Below, in pieces: positions 36,187 through 43,807 of a DNA stretch of 64,000 nt; the stretch's first letter is position 1, and each line of letters begins with the position of its first letter. The stretch comes from DASQUK01 sp963756425 (GTDB lineage: Bacteria > Actinomycetota > Acidimicrobiia > Acidimicrobiales > VFJN01). Where the stretch lies: positions 1 to 64,000 of the forward strand of contig CAVWNW010000022.1 in NCBI GenBank assembly GCA_963756425.1, given 5' to 3'. The notes under the pieces were generated by a model, which saw only the letters and a list, made by a program, of their open reading frames with translations, ran no database searches and was not told the DNA's origin. The translations under genes and the position numbers were made by a program.

Positions 36187-37530
36187 GTGACGCCCGAACA
36201 GATCGTGACCGCGTGCCGGGACGCCGATGTGCGGCTGGTGCGGTTCCTGTACTGCGACAACGGCGCGATCGTGCGGGGCAAGGTCGTGCATGTCGACCGG
36301 TTGGCCGAGCGATTGCACAGCGGGATCGGCCTGACGGTGGCCATGCAGGCGATGAACTCGTTGGACCAGCTGCAGCCCGTCGAGGGCATGGGGCCCGTCG
36401 GTGAGGTGCGTCTCGTGCCCGACCTCGACACGTTCGCCGTTCTGCCCTACGCACCCGGGGCCGCCGTGCTGCTCGTCGACATGATGGACCTCGAGCGCCG
36501 GCCCTACCCGGCCTGCCCCCGCAGCTTTCTCCGGCGCATGGCCGACCGGCTCGCCCAGCGCGGCTGGGAGCTACGCGCCGCGGTGGAGAGTGAGTTCAGT
36601 CTCGCTCGACCCGGAGACGAGGGCCCGGTGCCGATCGATCGCAGCCTGTGCTTCTCGACGGTCGGCATGACGGCTGCCCACGAGGTGGCCGATGCGATCA
36701 CGAGCGCGCTGGGCATGCAAGGCATCCAGACCGAGCAGTACTACGCGGAGCTCGGCCACGGCCAGCAGGAACTGTCCGTCGCCCCCCGGCCGGTTCTGGC
36801 TGCCGCCGACACGCAGGTGCTCGTGCGCGAGACCATCCGGGCGGTGGCCGCCGGATTCGGACTGACCGCGTCGCTGGCCCCGAAGCCGTGGCCCGACGTC
36901 GCTGGCAACGGTGCGCATATCCACTTCAGCCTGTGGGAGGGCGACCGGAACGTCTTCTACGACCGAGCGGGCCGGTTCGGCCTCTCAGAGCTCGCCACGC
37001 GCTTCACCGCTGGGATCCTCGCCCATGTTCCCGGCCTGCTGGGCCTCACGGCGCCGTCGGTGAACTCGTATCAACGGCTCCTGCCGCAGCATTGGAGCTC
37101 GGCCTTCACGTGCTGGGGCCCGGACAACCGGGAGGCGACCGTCCGCGTGCCGTCGACCTTTTGGGGCGCCGAGCAGGCGTCGACGAACCTCGAGTTCAAG
37201 CCGACGGATGCCTCCAGCAACCCGTATCTGGCGTTGGGGGGCCTCATCGCGGCCGGCCTCGACGGGATCGACCGCGAGCTAGCGCCACCCGACCCCCTGC
37301 TCGTCGACCCGGTGACCCTGAGCGACGAGGAACGGGCGCGAGCGGGTGTCCAGCGCTACCCCCAGGCTCCGCTCGAGGCGCTCGACCTCCTGGGCACGGA
37401 CGACGTGTTGCTGGAGGCGTTGGGCGAGCCGCTCGCCCGGTCGTACCTGGCGGTGCGGCGCTCGGAGGCGGAGGCGTATGCCGCCCTCGGCCCGAACGCC
37501 CAGTACGCAGGCCACTTTGACAAGTACTGA
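36187..37530 (+). CDS. glutamine synthetase family protein (second copy)
   Basis: A 447-residue GS-fold ligase distinct from the one at the left end. Landmarks: AAVESEFSLAR near 138, YYAELGHGQQELSVAPRP near 186, GNGAHIHFSLW near 240, then PDNREATVRVPS and ASSNPYLALGGLIAAGLDG near 340. GGAGG precedes the GTG. It lies 36 bases after the DUF1269 gene. A FluG-type amidohydrolase at 40.8 kb may belong to the same pathway. Actinobacterial paralogues of this sort act on amines or amino acids other than ammonia; the substrate cannot be read from the sequence. Confidence 0.88.
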   Translation: MTPEQIVTACRDADVRLVRFLYCDNGAIVRGKVVHVDRLAERLHSGIGLTVAMQAMNSLDQLQPVEGMGPVGEVRLVPDLDTFAVLPYAPGAAVLLVDMMDLERRPYPACPRSFLRRMADRLAQRGWELRAAVESEFSLARPGDEGPVPIDRSLCFSTVGMTAAHEVADAITSALGMQGIQTEQYYAELGHGQQELSVAPRPVLAAADTQVLVRETIRAVAAGFGLTASLAPKPWPDVAGNGAHIHFSLWEGDRNVFYDRAGRFGLSELATRFTAGILAHVPGLLGLTAPSVNSYQRLLPQHWSSAFTCWGPDNREATVRVPSTFWGAEQASTNLEFKPTDASSNPYLALGGLIAAGLDGIDRELAPPDPLLVDPVTLSDEERARAGVQRYPQAPLEALDLLGTDDVLLEALGEPLARSYLAVRRSEAEAYAALGPNAQYAGHFDKY

Positions 37531-37575
37531 CGCGGCGCGGGTGGCTACCTTCGCCGCCCGGCTGTTCAACGACGG

Positions 37576-37773
37576 CTAGCTGATCTCAAAGCCCGAATGG
37601 TCGAGCGTGATGCCTTCCACCGCCACCTCGTTCGAGTCGGCGAGGATGCGAGCACATGCGGTAGAGCAGTTGGCCAGGTCGGCCGATGACGTAGCGGCCT
37701 GGTTGGCAACGGCCGAGCCGGCCATGGCCAGGGTGGCGGCGCTGGCAGCCAGGGTGGCGATGAGCTTGCGCAC
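37576..37773 (-). CDS. small secreted protein (65 aa), function unknown
   Basis: A short exported protein: residues 1-23 are a signal peptide (KLIATLAASAATLAMAGSAV, cleavage near AVANQA), leaving a mature peptide of about 42 residues with a CSTAC cysteine pair. GGAGG five bases before the GTG makes the start convincing. I know of no family. It converges with the glutamine synthetase-like gene. Confidence 0.6.
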   Translation of the reverse strand: MRKLIATLAASAATLAMAGSAVANQAATSSADLANCSTACARILADSNEVAVEGITLDHSGFEIS

Positions 37774-37871
37774 GGTTCCTCCGGTGTGGCTGACGGTTCC
37801 GCCTCACTCGGGGCCTGCAGCCACCTCAGGTGCAGCGCGATCACAAATGTCGCCAAATGCCACAGACGACT

Positions 37872-37898
37872 GACACACCGACTGTGTGTCGCTTGACG
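37872..37898 (+). repeat. 7-bp inverted repeat overlapping copy 2 of the 20-bp repeat
   Basis: GACACAC (37872-37878) and GTGTGTC (37884-37890) are perfect inverted arms around CGACT. The 20-base sequence 37879-37898 is identical to 5768-5787. It lies about 106 bases upstream of the small secreted protein gene on the opposite strand. Confidence 0.55.
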
Positions 37899-38168
37899 AC
37901 GATGCCGAAACCGACGTCCCGCAAGCTCGACACATGGCCCCATTCACCCCCGACGATCTTCGACACCCGCCCAGCGCGGACGTCGACGCCAGCGCCGGTG
38001 GCTACGCGCCCGGGGCCACCCAGGACCACGCCGAGCAGCCGGTGCGGCACCTGGTCATCTTTCCCCGACTCTCCCGGTACTCGGCGCTGCGCCCTGCCGT
38101 GTGACGGTCGGTCACCCACACCCGTCAGATACGCTCTGACCAGCGCAAACGGAGCGGGCGGGGGGCAG

Positions 38169-38252
38169 CGGGGGGCAGAGGCTCCGCCAGGGGTTGACCG
38201 ACGGGTGCGCCGCGCGGTCGCGGCGGGGGGTGCGGGGGGCAGAGGCTCCGCC
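38169..38252. repeat. direct repeat of a GC-rich hairpin-forming 20-mer
   Basis: The 20 bases CGGGGGGCAGAGGCTCCGCC occur at 38169-38188 and 38233-38252. The second copy continues into a hairpin, GGCTCC-GCC-GGAGCC, followed by CCCC that can pair with the G-run. Such elements look like dispersed intergenic palindromes of high-GC actinobacteria. Confidence 0.55.
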
Positions 38253-38344
38253 GGAGCCCCCCACCGTCGCTCGATCCGGCTTCGCCGGTCGAGTGACAGG
38301 CAGTGAGTGCCGCCGAAAGGCGGCGCCAAAGCGGTGGGGGGTGT

Positions 38345-38375
38345 TAGAGGGGGGAGGGTTTCCCTCCCCCCTCTA
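38345..38375 (-). terminator. strong intrinsic-type terminator of the solute-binding protein gene
   Basis: TAGAGGGGGGAGGG (38345-38358) and CCCTCCCCCCTCTA (38362-38375) form a perfect 14-bp stem with a TTT loop. It begins 7 bases past the stop codon of the minus-strand gene at 38383. There is no U-run, as is usual for actinobacterial terminators. Confidence 0.8.
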
Positions 38376-38382
38376 GGTTCAC

Positions 38383-39723
38383 TTAGAACGACGCCTCGCG
38401 GAATTCGGTGGCGGTGTCGTCGATCTGGTTGTTGTCGCCGTAGGACATGACCGCGAAGGTGGCCGCGGTGGGTTCACCTGGTTGGCTGAACTCCTGGGGT
38501 CCGGACGGACCGTTGTAGTCGATGTCCTCGCCGTCGGCGACGAGCTGCTTGCACTCCTCGTAGGTCGTGCACGCGGTGCCGTCGCGGGTGACGCCGTTGA
38601 TGTTGGCGGCGATCTGCGCCGGGTCGTCGCTGCCGGCCACCTCGGCTGCGAGCGCCGTGATCACCACGGCGTCGTAGGTCTCGGGCCCGTAGCTGAAGTC
38701 CTGCAGCGCGGGATCGACCCCGAGCAGCCGGCCCCGGAAGTCCTCGGTGAGCTCGGCCGTCGGCAGCGTGCCCTTGACACCCACCAGGGCGCCGGGCTCG
38801 CTGAACTCCTCACCGAGCGCGTTACCGACGTTGCCGTCGACCAGGTAGATGCCCTTCTCGTCGGGCGTGAACCCCTGCTCGAACAGGTCGTTGAGGATGA
38901 TGCTCGACTCGGCGAAACCGATCATGACCAACGCGTCGGGGTCGGCGGAGATCACCTCGTCGACCTCGGCCGAGAACGTCTGGGCCTCGGGGTCGTACAC
39001 CCGCTCGACCACGACCTCGGCACCCTGCTCCTCGAGGGGCTGCTTGGTGAACTCCAGCAGGCCCTCACCGTAGGAGTCCTGGCGGGCCAGCAACGCCACC
39101 GTGCTGTGACCGTCCTCGACGATCAGGTCGGACAGGATCCGGCCCTGCAACACGTCCGACGGGGCCGTACGGAAGTACAGGTCGCCGTCGTCGTAGTCGG
39201 TGAACTCCGGCGACGTGTTCGCCGGCGAGAAGTGGATCTTGCAGTTCTCCTTGGTGATCTTGTCGATCACGTTGAGCGAAACACCCGACGCCGCCGCACC
39301 CAAGATCTCATCCACACCAGCCGCCAAATGGCCATCGACCGTGGGGTTCGCAATATCGGGATCGCCGTCGCCCGAGTCACCAGCGATGAACTCGGCAGGC
39401 TTACCCAACACGCCACCAGCGGCGTTCACATCCTGGATCCCCAAGGCGCCACCGGCCTCCATGGGAGGACCCAAGAACGCAAGGTCGCCCGTCTGCGGGA
39501 GCAGACCGCCCATCCGGAGTACGCCATCGCTCTCGCCCTGGCACGTAGGCGCCGCCTCACCCACCGCGGGCGCCGCCGAAGCGCCACCCTCCTCTGCTGT
39601 CGTATCACTCGACTCGTCACCCTCCGCCTGGGTGTCATCATCGTCATCGCCGCACGCAGCAGCCACCAACGAGACACCCATCAGGACGGCCAGGAATCGC
39701 AACCACCGGCTGTGCTGTCGCAT
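38383..39723 (-). CDS. ABC transporter substrate-binding lipoprotein (branched-chain amino acid type)
   Basis: A 446-residue exported binding protein. Signal peptide with lipobox VAAAC (Cys24), an Asp/Glu/Thr-rich linker to about residue 60, then a type I periplasmic-binding fold of the LivJ/Peripla_BP_6 class: RMGGLLPQTGDLAFLGPPME, GIQDVNAAGGVLGKP, AGVDEILGAAASGVSLNVID, YFRTAPSDVLQGRILSDLI, DALVMIGFAESS. The ATG at 39723 follows AAAGGAGA. No permease or ATPase gene is adjacent, so it is an orphan that must work with components encoded elsewhere or act as a sensor. A perfect hairpin terminates it. Confidence 0.9.
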   Translation of the reverse strand: MRQHSRWLRFLAVLMGVSLVAAACGDDDDDTQAEGDESSDTTAEEGGASAAPAVGEAAPTCQGESDGVLRMGGLLPQTGDLAFLGPPMEAGGALGIQDVNAAGGVLGKPAEFIAGDSGDGDPDIANPTVDGHLAAGVDEILGAAASGVSLNVIDKITKENCKIHFSPANTSPEFTDYDDGDLYFRTAPSDVLQGRILSDLIVEDGHSTVALLARQDSYGEGLLEFTKQPLEEQGAEVVVERVYDPEAQTFSAEVDEVISADPDALVMIGFAESSIILNDLFEQGFTPDEKGIYLVDGNVGNALGEEFSEPGALVGVKGTLPTAELTEDFRGRLLGVDPALQDFSYGPETYDAVVITALAAEVAGSDDPAQIAANINGVTRDGTACTTYEECKQLVADGEDIDYNGPSGPQEFSQPGEPTAATFAVMSYGDNNQIDDTATEFREASF

Positions 39724-39750
39724 CGCATTCTCCTTTAAATGGGGCGGCAA

Positions 39751-40716
39751 TCAGATGGCCTTCGTCGCGTTCGGCCGGTCGTTCGACGTCCACTGGGTGC
39801 CAAGGCTGGTCAGGGTGTGTCGGACCGACTGGCCCTGCCGTCGGCTGGTCACAAGGCCGGCATCGCGGAGAACGGCGGCGTGAGTGGACGCCGAGGCCAG
39901 GCTGATCCCCAGCACGCGCGCAAGCCCGCTCGTCGTGTGCTCGTCGGCGAGCGCGCGGAGCACCCGTGCCCGGGTGGTGCCCAGTACCGCGGCCAGCGGG
40001 TCGCGGTGGCTCTTGGTTCCTGCCGGAGCCATCCAACCGAAACGACCTAGCGGGTACACGAGCGTGGGTTGCGTCCAGGCCCCGGTGAAGCCCGGGCGGG
40101 TCCACAGCGACGGCATGAGTTGGAGGCCTCGACCCCCCAGGTCGACATCCGCATCGAGGGGCCCGTCGACCTCGACCACGCCGTCGCACCACCGAATGCC
40201 CGGGTGCAGGCCATCCACTGTCGCTGCGACACCCTTCGTCGCCAGCTGCCCGGCGCGGAACCGCAGGTCAGCCTCGAGGAAGTGTTCGATCGCCGGCCAT
40301 AGAAGCTCGAGCACCTGGTCGTGGTAGTCGCGCAAGGACGAAGCCAGTTCCTTCCTGGCGGAAGCGCAGCCGTCCGCTAGATCGAGCATCCAGGACGACG
40401 CCGGCGGCCAAGGGAGGGTCGCCAGGTCGTTCCGGATCATTTGGGCGGGCGTGGAGATGACGATGTCGACGGCTTCCTCCAAGCTGTGCGCCCCCTCCGG
40501 CGCGAGGAAGTCGGGCACGTTGCCATGAGCGGGCACCAACTCCAGAAGGCGACCGGCCGATGCCGGCAGGCGGGCCTCGCTGGCCGCGCAGAGTCGGCGA
40601 AAGGGGCTTGTCGGCTGCTGTATGACCTGAGCGCTAACGGAGAGCTCGCAATAGGGGCTGGGCGCAGCCAACCTTGTTCGGGCAACGTCGTCGACACTGA
40701 GGCGCAGTCGAATCAT
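39751..40716 (-). CDS. ArsR-type winged-helix regulator with DUF5937-like N-terminal domain
   Basis: A 321-residue regulator. The N-terminal 230 residues begin MIRLRLSVDDVARTRLA, as in DUF5937-containing actinobacterial regulators. The C-terminal 80 residues are a winged helix (TTRARVLRALADEHTTSGLA, ISLASASTHAAVLRDAGLVT, RRQGQSVRHTLTSLG). It lies 27 bases upstream of the solute-binding gene on the same strand and may control it. Its start is divergent from the amidohydrolase. The ATG at 40716 matches the conserved N-terminus. Confidence 0.83.
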   Translation of the reverse strand: MIRLRLSVDDVARTRLAAPSPYCELSVSAQVIQQPTSPFRRLCAASEARLPASAGRLLELVPAHGNVPDFLAPEGAHSLEEAVDIVISTPAQMIRNDLATLPWPPASSWMLDLADGCASARKELASSLRDYHDQVLELLWPAIEHFLEADLRFRAGQLATKGVAATVDGLHPGIRWCDGVVEVDGPLDADVDLGGRGLQLMPSLWTRPGFTGAWTQPTLVYPLGRFGWMAPAGTKSHRDPLAAVLGTTRARVLRALADEHTTSGLARVLGISLASASTHAAVLRDAGLVTSRRQGQSVRHTLTSLGTQWTSNDRPNATKAI

Positions 40717-40805
40717 GCGTGCAACCACCCGAGCCCAGCCATCGCGGGCGAGCGAGGGCCTCCAATCGTTTGGCGGGCGCACCACCCTGTCAAGGAGTTT
40801 CGGCC

Positions 40806-41873
40806 GTGGCCGAAAGGCTTGTGGAGCTCGATGAGGCCATCAGCCGGCTGCCGTTCTTCGACCACCATGCGCATCTGCTCGCGCACCCGACCGCCGGCTA
40901 CAGGCTCGAGGAGGTGCTGACCGAGGCCCCCGGTTCGGTCCCGCAGACCACGCACAACCTGACGTGGTTGAGAGCGCAACGCGACCTCGCCGGCGGACCG
41001 GCCACCGCCCGGGACCTTCTCGACCAGTGCCACTTCGAAGCGATGCTCGTCGACGACGGCTACCGGTTTCCCGGCGCGATGACCATCGCCGAGCATGCCG
41101 AAGCCGTTGGCTGCCCGGTCGACCGGGTCCTACGCATCGAGACGGTGGCCGAGGGAGCAGCCGCCGACTGGCCCACGTGGACTCGCGTGCGCGAGCGATT
41201 CCGGGAGTCCGTGACCGCGGGCCTGGCGGCGGGCGCAGCGGCGCTGAAGACCATCGCCGCCTACCGTTCCGGGCTCGACCTTCCGCTGCCCGACGACCAG
41301 GAGGCGGCCTCCGCATACCGGCGCTGGCGGCGGACGAGGGGCAGGCTCGAGGCGCCCGAGCTGGTGTCGTGGTTCCTGGCCGAGGCGCTCGACGTGCTTC
41401 GAACCGACCCGCGCCCGCTCCAGGTCCACACGGGGATCGGCGACGCCGACCTGTCGCTCCACCGTGCCGACCCCACGCTGCTGGGCCCGCTGTTCCGCGA
41501 TCCCCGCAATCGATCGATCCCGGTGGTCGCGCTCCACTGCTACCCCTTCGTCCGCCAGGCATCGTGGCTCGCCAGCGTCCACGCCAACGCCTTCGTCGAC
41601 CTGTCGCTCGCACTGACGCTGGCACCCCATCGGGGTGCCGACCTCGTCCTCGATGCGCTGGACCTGGCGCCGGTGTCGAAGGTCCTCGTGGCGACCGACG
41701 CGATGAAGCTGCCGGAGGCATTCTTCCTCGCCGCCCGGTGGTGCCGCGACGCGGTTACCGGTGCGCTGAGTCGTCTGGTGGCCGCCAGCGCCCTCGACGA
41801 AGCCACGGCCCTCGACTGGGCCCGCATGCTGCTCGGCGGAAACGCTCGACGGATCTACCGCACCCGGTCCTGA
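40806..41873 (+). CDS. amidohydrolase family protein (FluG N-domain-like)
   Basis: A 355-residue TIM-barrel metal hydrolase or decarboxylase. FFDHHAHLLAHP near residue 17 holds the HxH metal ligands, GAAALKTIAAYRSGLDL near 140 may carry the strand-4 Lys, LQVHTGIGDADLSL near 200 and VVALHCYPFV near 240 give further His, and KVLVATDAMKLPE near 295 the metal or proton-transfer Asp. Proteins of this kind are fused or linked to glutamine synthetase-like domains in FluG; two such GS-like genes occur in this window, one at 36.2 kb. AAGGAG before the GTG at 40806 supports the start. Confidence 0.85.
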   Translation: MAERLVELDEAISRLPFFDHHAHLLAHPTAGYRLEEVLTEAPGSVPQTTHNLTWLRAQRDLAGGPATARDLLDQCHFEAMLVDDGYRFPGAMTIAEHAEAVGCPVDRVLRIETVAEGAAADWPTWTRVRERFRESVTAGLAAGAAALKTIAAYRSGLDLPLPDDQEAASAYRRWRRTRGRLEAPELVSWFLAEALDVLRTDPRPLQVHTGIGDADLSLHRADPTLLGPLFRDPRNRSIPVVALHCYPFVRQASWLASVHANAFVDLSLALTLAPHRGADLVLDALDLAPVSKVLVATDAMKLPEAFFLAARWCRDAVTGALSRLVAASALDEATALDWARMLLGGNARRIYRTRS

Positions 41874-41998
41874 CCATCGCCGGCTGCGCACGGACCTGCG
41901 CAGCGTCGAGACGATGACGTCACAGGTAATCGTCCCGGCGACGTGGGCCCGTCATCGTGTGGGCAACGACCAAATCCCTCAGGACCAAACGAGGACCG

Positions 41999-42340
41999 AT
42001 GCCTGCCTACGCCCTCGCCCATCTCCGCACTCCCCGCATCAACGACGAGGTGCTCGAGTACATCGAGCGCATCCAGTCGACGCTCGACCCCTTCAACGGC
42101 CGGTTCCTGGTGCACGGCGCCGAGGTCGACGTGAAGGAGGGCCCGTGGCCCGGCACCGTCGTCATCATCGAGTTCCCCGACGTCGGCGCCGCCCAGGCGT
42201 GGTACGAATCGCCCGCCTACCGGGCGATCCTGCCCCTGCGCACCCGCAACATCGACGGGTCGACGTTGATCGTCGACGGCGTCGCCCCGGGATACGACGC
42301 CGCCCACACAGCCGCTGTGCTCCGGGCACGGGCGGTTTGA
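41999..42340 (+). CDS. DUF1330 family protein
   Basis: A 113-residue dimeric alpha-beta barrel type protein: YALAHLRTPRINDEVLEYIE, GGRFLV-like NGRFLVHGAEVDVKEGPWPG, VVIIEFPDVGAAQAWYESPA, YRAILPLRTRNIDGSTLIVD. The match to DUF1330 is clear; no function is established. GAGG five bases before the ATG at 41999. It lies upstream of the xylose genes but is separated from them by 104 bases containing an inverted repeat. Confidence 0.87.
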   Translation: MPAYALAHLRTPRINDEVLEYIERIQSTLDPFNGRFLVHGAEVDVKEGPWPGTVVIIEFPDVGAAQAWYESPAYRAILPLRTRNIDGSTLIVDGVAPGYDAAHTAAVLRARAV

Positions 42341-42370
42341 CGCCGTCGGCCGCCTGGCACGTCGTCGTCC

Positions 42371-42405
42371 GACGTGACCCGGGTGGGCTCGGTTACCGTC
42401 ACGTC
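42371..42405. promoter_or_regulatory. inverted repeat upstream of xylA, candidate operator
   Basis: GACGTGAC (42371-42378) and GTCACGTC (42398-42405) are perfect 8-bp inverted arms 19 bases apart, centred about 57 bases before the xylA ATG. It may be the binding site of a xylose-responsive regulator; no such regulator gene is adjacent. Confidence 0.4.
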
Positions 42406-42444
42406 CGACCCCAGCGGCCGCCCTCGAACGACGGGAACGAAGCG

Positions 42445-43782
42445 ATGGCAGAGTTCTTCACGGACGTCACCGAACGCATCCCGTACGTGGGCTCGGACAG
42501 CGACGACCCGCTCGCCTTCCACTGGTACGACGCCGACCGCGTCGTCGCGGGCCGCCGGATGGAGGACCACCTCCGCCTCGCCGCGTGCTACTGGCACTCG
42601 TTCAACTGGGACGGCTTCGACATCTTCGGGTCCGGCACGCTCGACCGGCCCTGGCACCCTACGTTCGCCGCGGGGCTCGACCCCCTGGAAGCGGCGCGCT
42701 GGAAGATGGACGCCGCGTTCGAGTTCTTCGCCAAGCTGGGCGTGCCCTTCTACTGCTTCCACGACCGGGACATCGCTCCCGAGGGCGCCTCGTTCAAGGA
42801 GTCGGCGGCGCTGCTCGACGAGATGGTGGACCTGGCCGCCGGACACCAGCAGCGCACGGGCATCGCGCCGCTGTGGGGCACGGCGAACCTGTTCACCAAC
42901 CCGCGCTACCAGGCGGGAGCTGCGACGAACCCCGACCCCGAGGTCTTCGCGTACGCCGCGGCCCAGGTGAGGCACTGCCTCGACGCGACCCATCGCCTGG
43001 GCGGCCACAACTACGTGCTGTGGGGCGGGCGCGAGGGCTACGACACGCTGCTGAACACCGACCTGCGCCGCGAGCTCGACCAGCTCGGCCGGTTCCTGAC
43101 CATGGTCGTCGAGCACAAGCACAGCATCGGGTTCACCGGCATGATCCTCATCGAACCCAAGCCGTTCGAGCCCACCAAGCATCAGTACGACTACGACGTC
43201 GCTGCGGTCCACGCCTTCCTGCAGCGCCACGACCTCGTCGGCGAGGTCAAGGTCAACATCGAGGTGAACCACGCCACGCTGGCGGGCCACGACTTCGCCC
43301 ACGAGGTCGCCGCCGCCGCGGACGCCGGGATCTTCGGCTCGGTCGACGCCAACGCGGGCGACGACCGGCTCGGCTGGGACGTCGACCGGTTCCCGGTCTC
43401 GGTGGAGCAGATGACGCTCGGGATGCTCGAGATCCTCCGCGCCGGCGGGTTCACCACCGGTGGGTTCAACTTCGACGCCAAGCTGCGCCGCCAGTCGATC
43501 GATCGCACCGACCTCTTCCACGGCCACATCGGCGGGATCGACACCCTGGCGCGGGCGCTGCTCGTCGCCGCGGCGATCCTCGAGGATGGCGAGCTCGACG
43601 CCAACCGTGCCGCGCGCTACGCGGCCTGGGACGGGGACCTCGGGCTATCGATCCTCGGCGGCGACAGCAGCCTGGCGTCGCTCCACGAGCGCGCCCTCGA
43701 CCACGGCGAGCCCACGCGGGTGTCGGGCGGCCAGGAGAGGTTGGAGAACCTCGTCGGCCGCTACGTCGCCCGGGTGCGCTGA
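42445..43782 (+). CDS. xylA: xylose isomerase
   Basis: Converts D-xylose to D-xylulose in the cytoplasm with divalent metal ions. At 445 residues it belongs to the longer class II group. Active-site landmarks: PFYCFHDRDIAPEG near 104 (catalytic His and Asp), PLWGTANLFTNPRY near 142, LIEPKPFEPTKHQYDYD near 234 (metal Glu and Lys), VNIEVNHATLAGHDFAHEV near 268, and SVDANAGDDRLGWDVDRFPV with metal Asp. xylB follows after 25 bases. The Shine-Dalgarno is weak (GGGAACG), but the ATG position fits the conserved N-terminus. Confidence 0.95.
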   Translation: MAEFFTDVTERIPYVGSDSDDPLAFHWYDADRVVAGRRMEDHLRLAACYWHSFNWDGFDIFGSGTLDRPWHPTFAAGLDPLEAARWKMDAAFEFFAKLGVPFYCFHDRDIAPEGASFKESAALLDEMVDLAAGHQQRTGIAPLWGTANLFTNPRYQAGAATNPDPEVFAYAAAQVRHCLDATHRLGGHNYVLWGGREGYDTLLNTDLRRELDQLGRFLTMVVEHKHSIGFTGMILIEPKPFEPTKHQYDYDVAAVHAFLQRHDLVGEVKVNIEVNHATLAGHDFAHEVAAAADAGIFGSVDANAGDDRLGWDVDRFPVSVEQMTLGMLEILRAGGFTTGGFNFDAKLRRQSIDRTDLFHGHIGGIDTLARALLVAAAILEDGELDANRAARYAAWDGDLGLSILGGDSSLASLHERALDHGEPTRVSGGQERLENLVGRYVARVR

Positions 43783-43807
43783 TCCTGCCCCAGGCGCGGC
43801 ACGGCCC

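Larger units (their letters stand above)
37774..38344. other. 571-bp intergenic region rich in hairpins and repeats
   Basis: No supported gene. A 72-codon frame at 37886-38104 lacks a ribosome binding site and family resemblance. Contents: promoter space for the small secreted protein, a short inverted repeat plus the second 20-bp repeat (37872-37898), two copies of a GC-rich 20-mer (38169-38252) and further small hairpins such as GCCGCCGAAAGGCGGC near 38310. It ends at the strong terminator 38345-38375. Confidence 0.5.

Noticed and set aside
37893..37910. TTGACG in the 20-bp repeat as a seventh member of the TTGAC direct-repeat promoter set
   Set aside because: No second TTGAC 22 bases away and no TACNNT at the right spacing.
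37886..38104. Plus-strand ORF of 72 codons in the 37.8-38.3 kb spacer
   Set aside because: It starts within the repeat, lacks a Shine-Dalgarno and has unremarkable composition.
38482..39738. Long plus-strand open frame opposite the solute-binding protein gene
   Set aside because: Shadow frame: Arg/His/Leu-rich translation without motifs, while the minus-strand gene has signal peptide, lipobox and binding-protein fold.
42217..43527. Long minus-strand open frame opposite xylA
   Set aside because: Antisense of an unmistakable xylose isomerase; no independent support.
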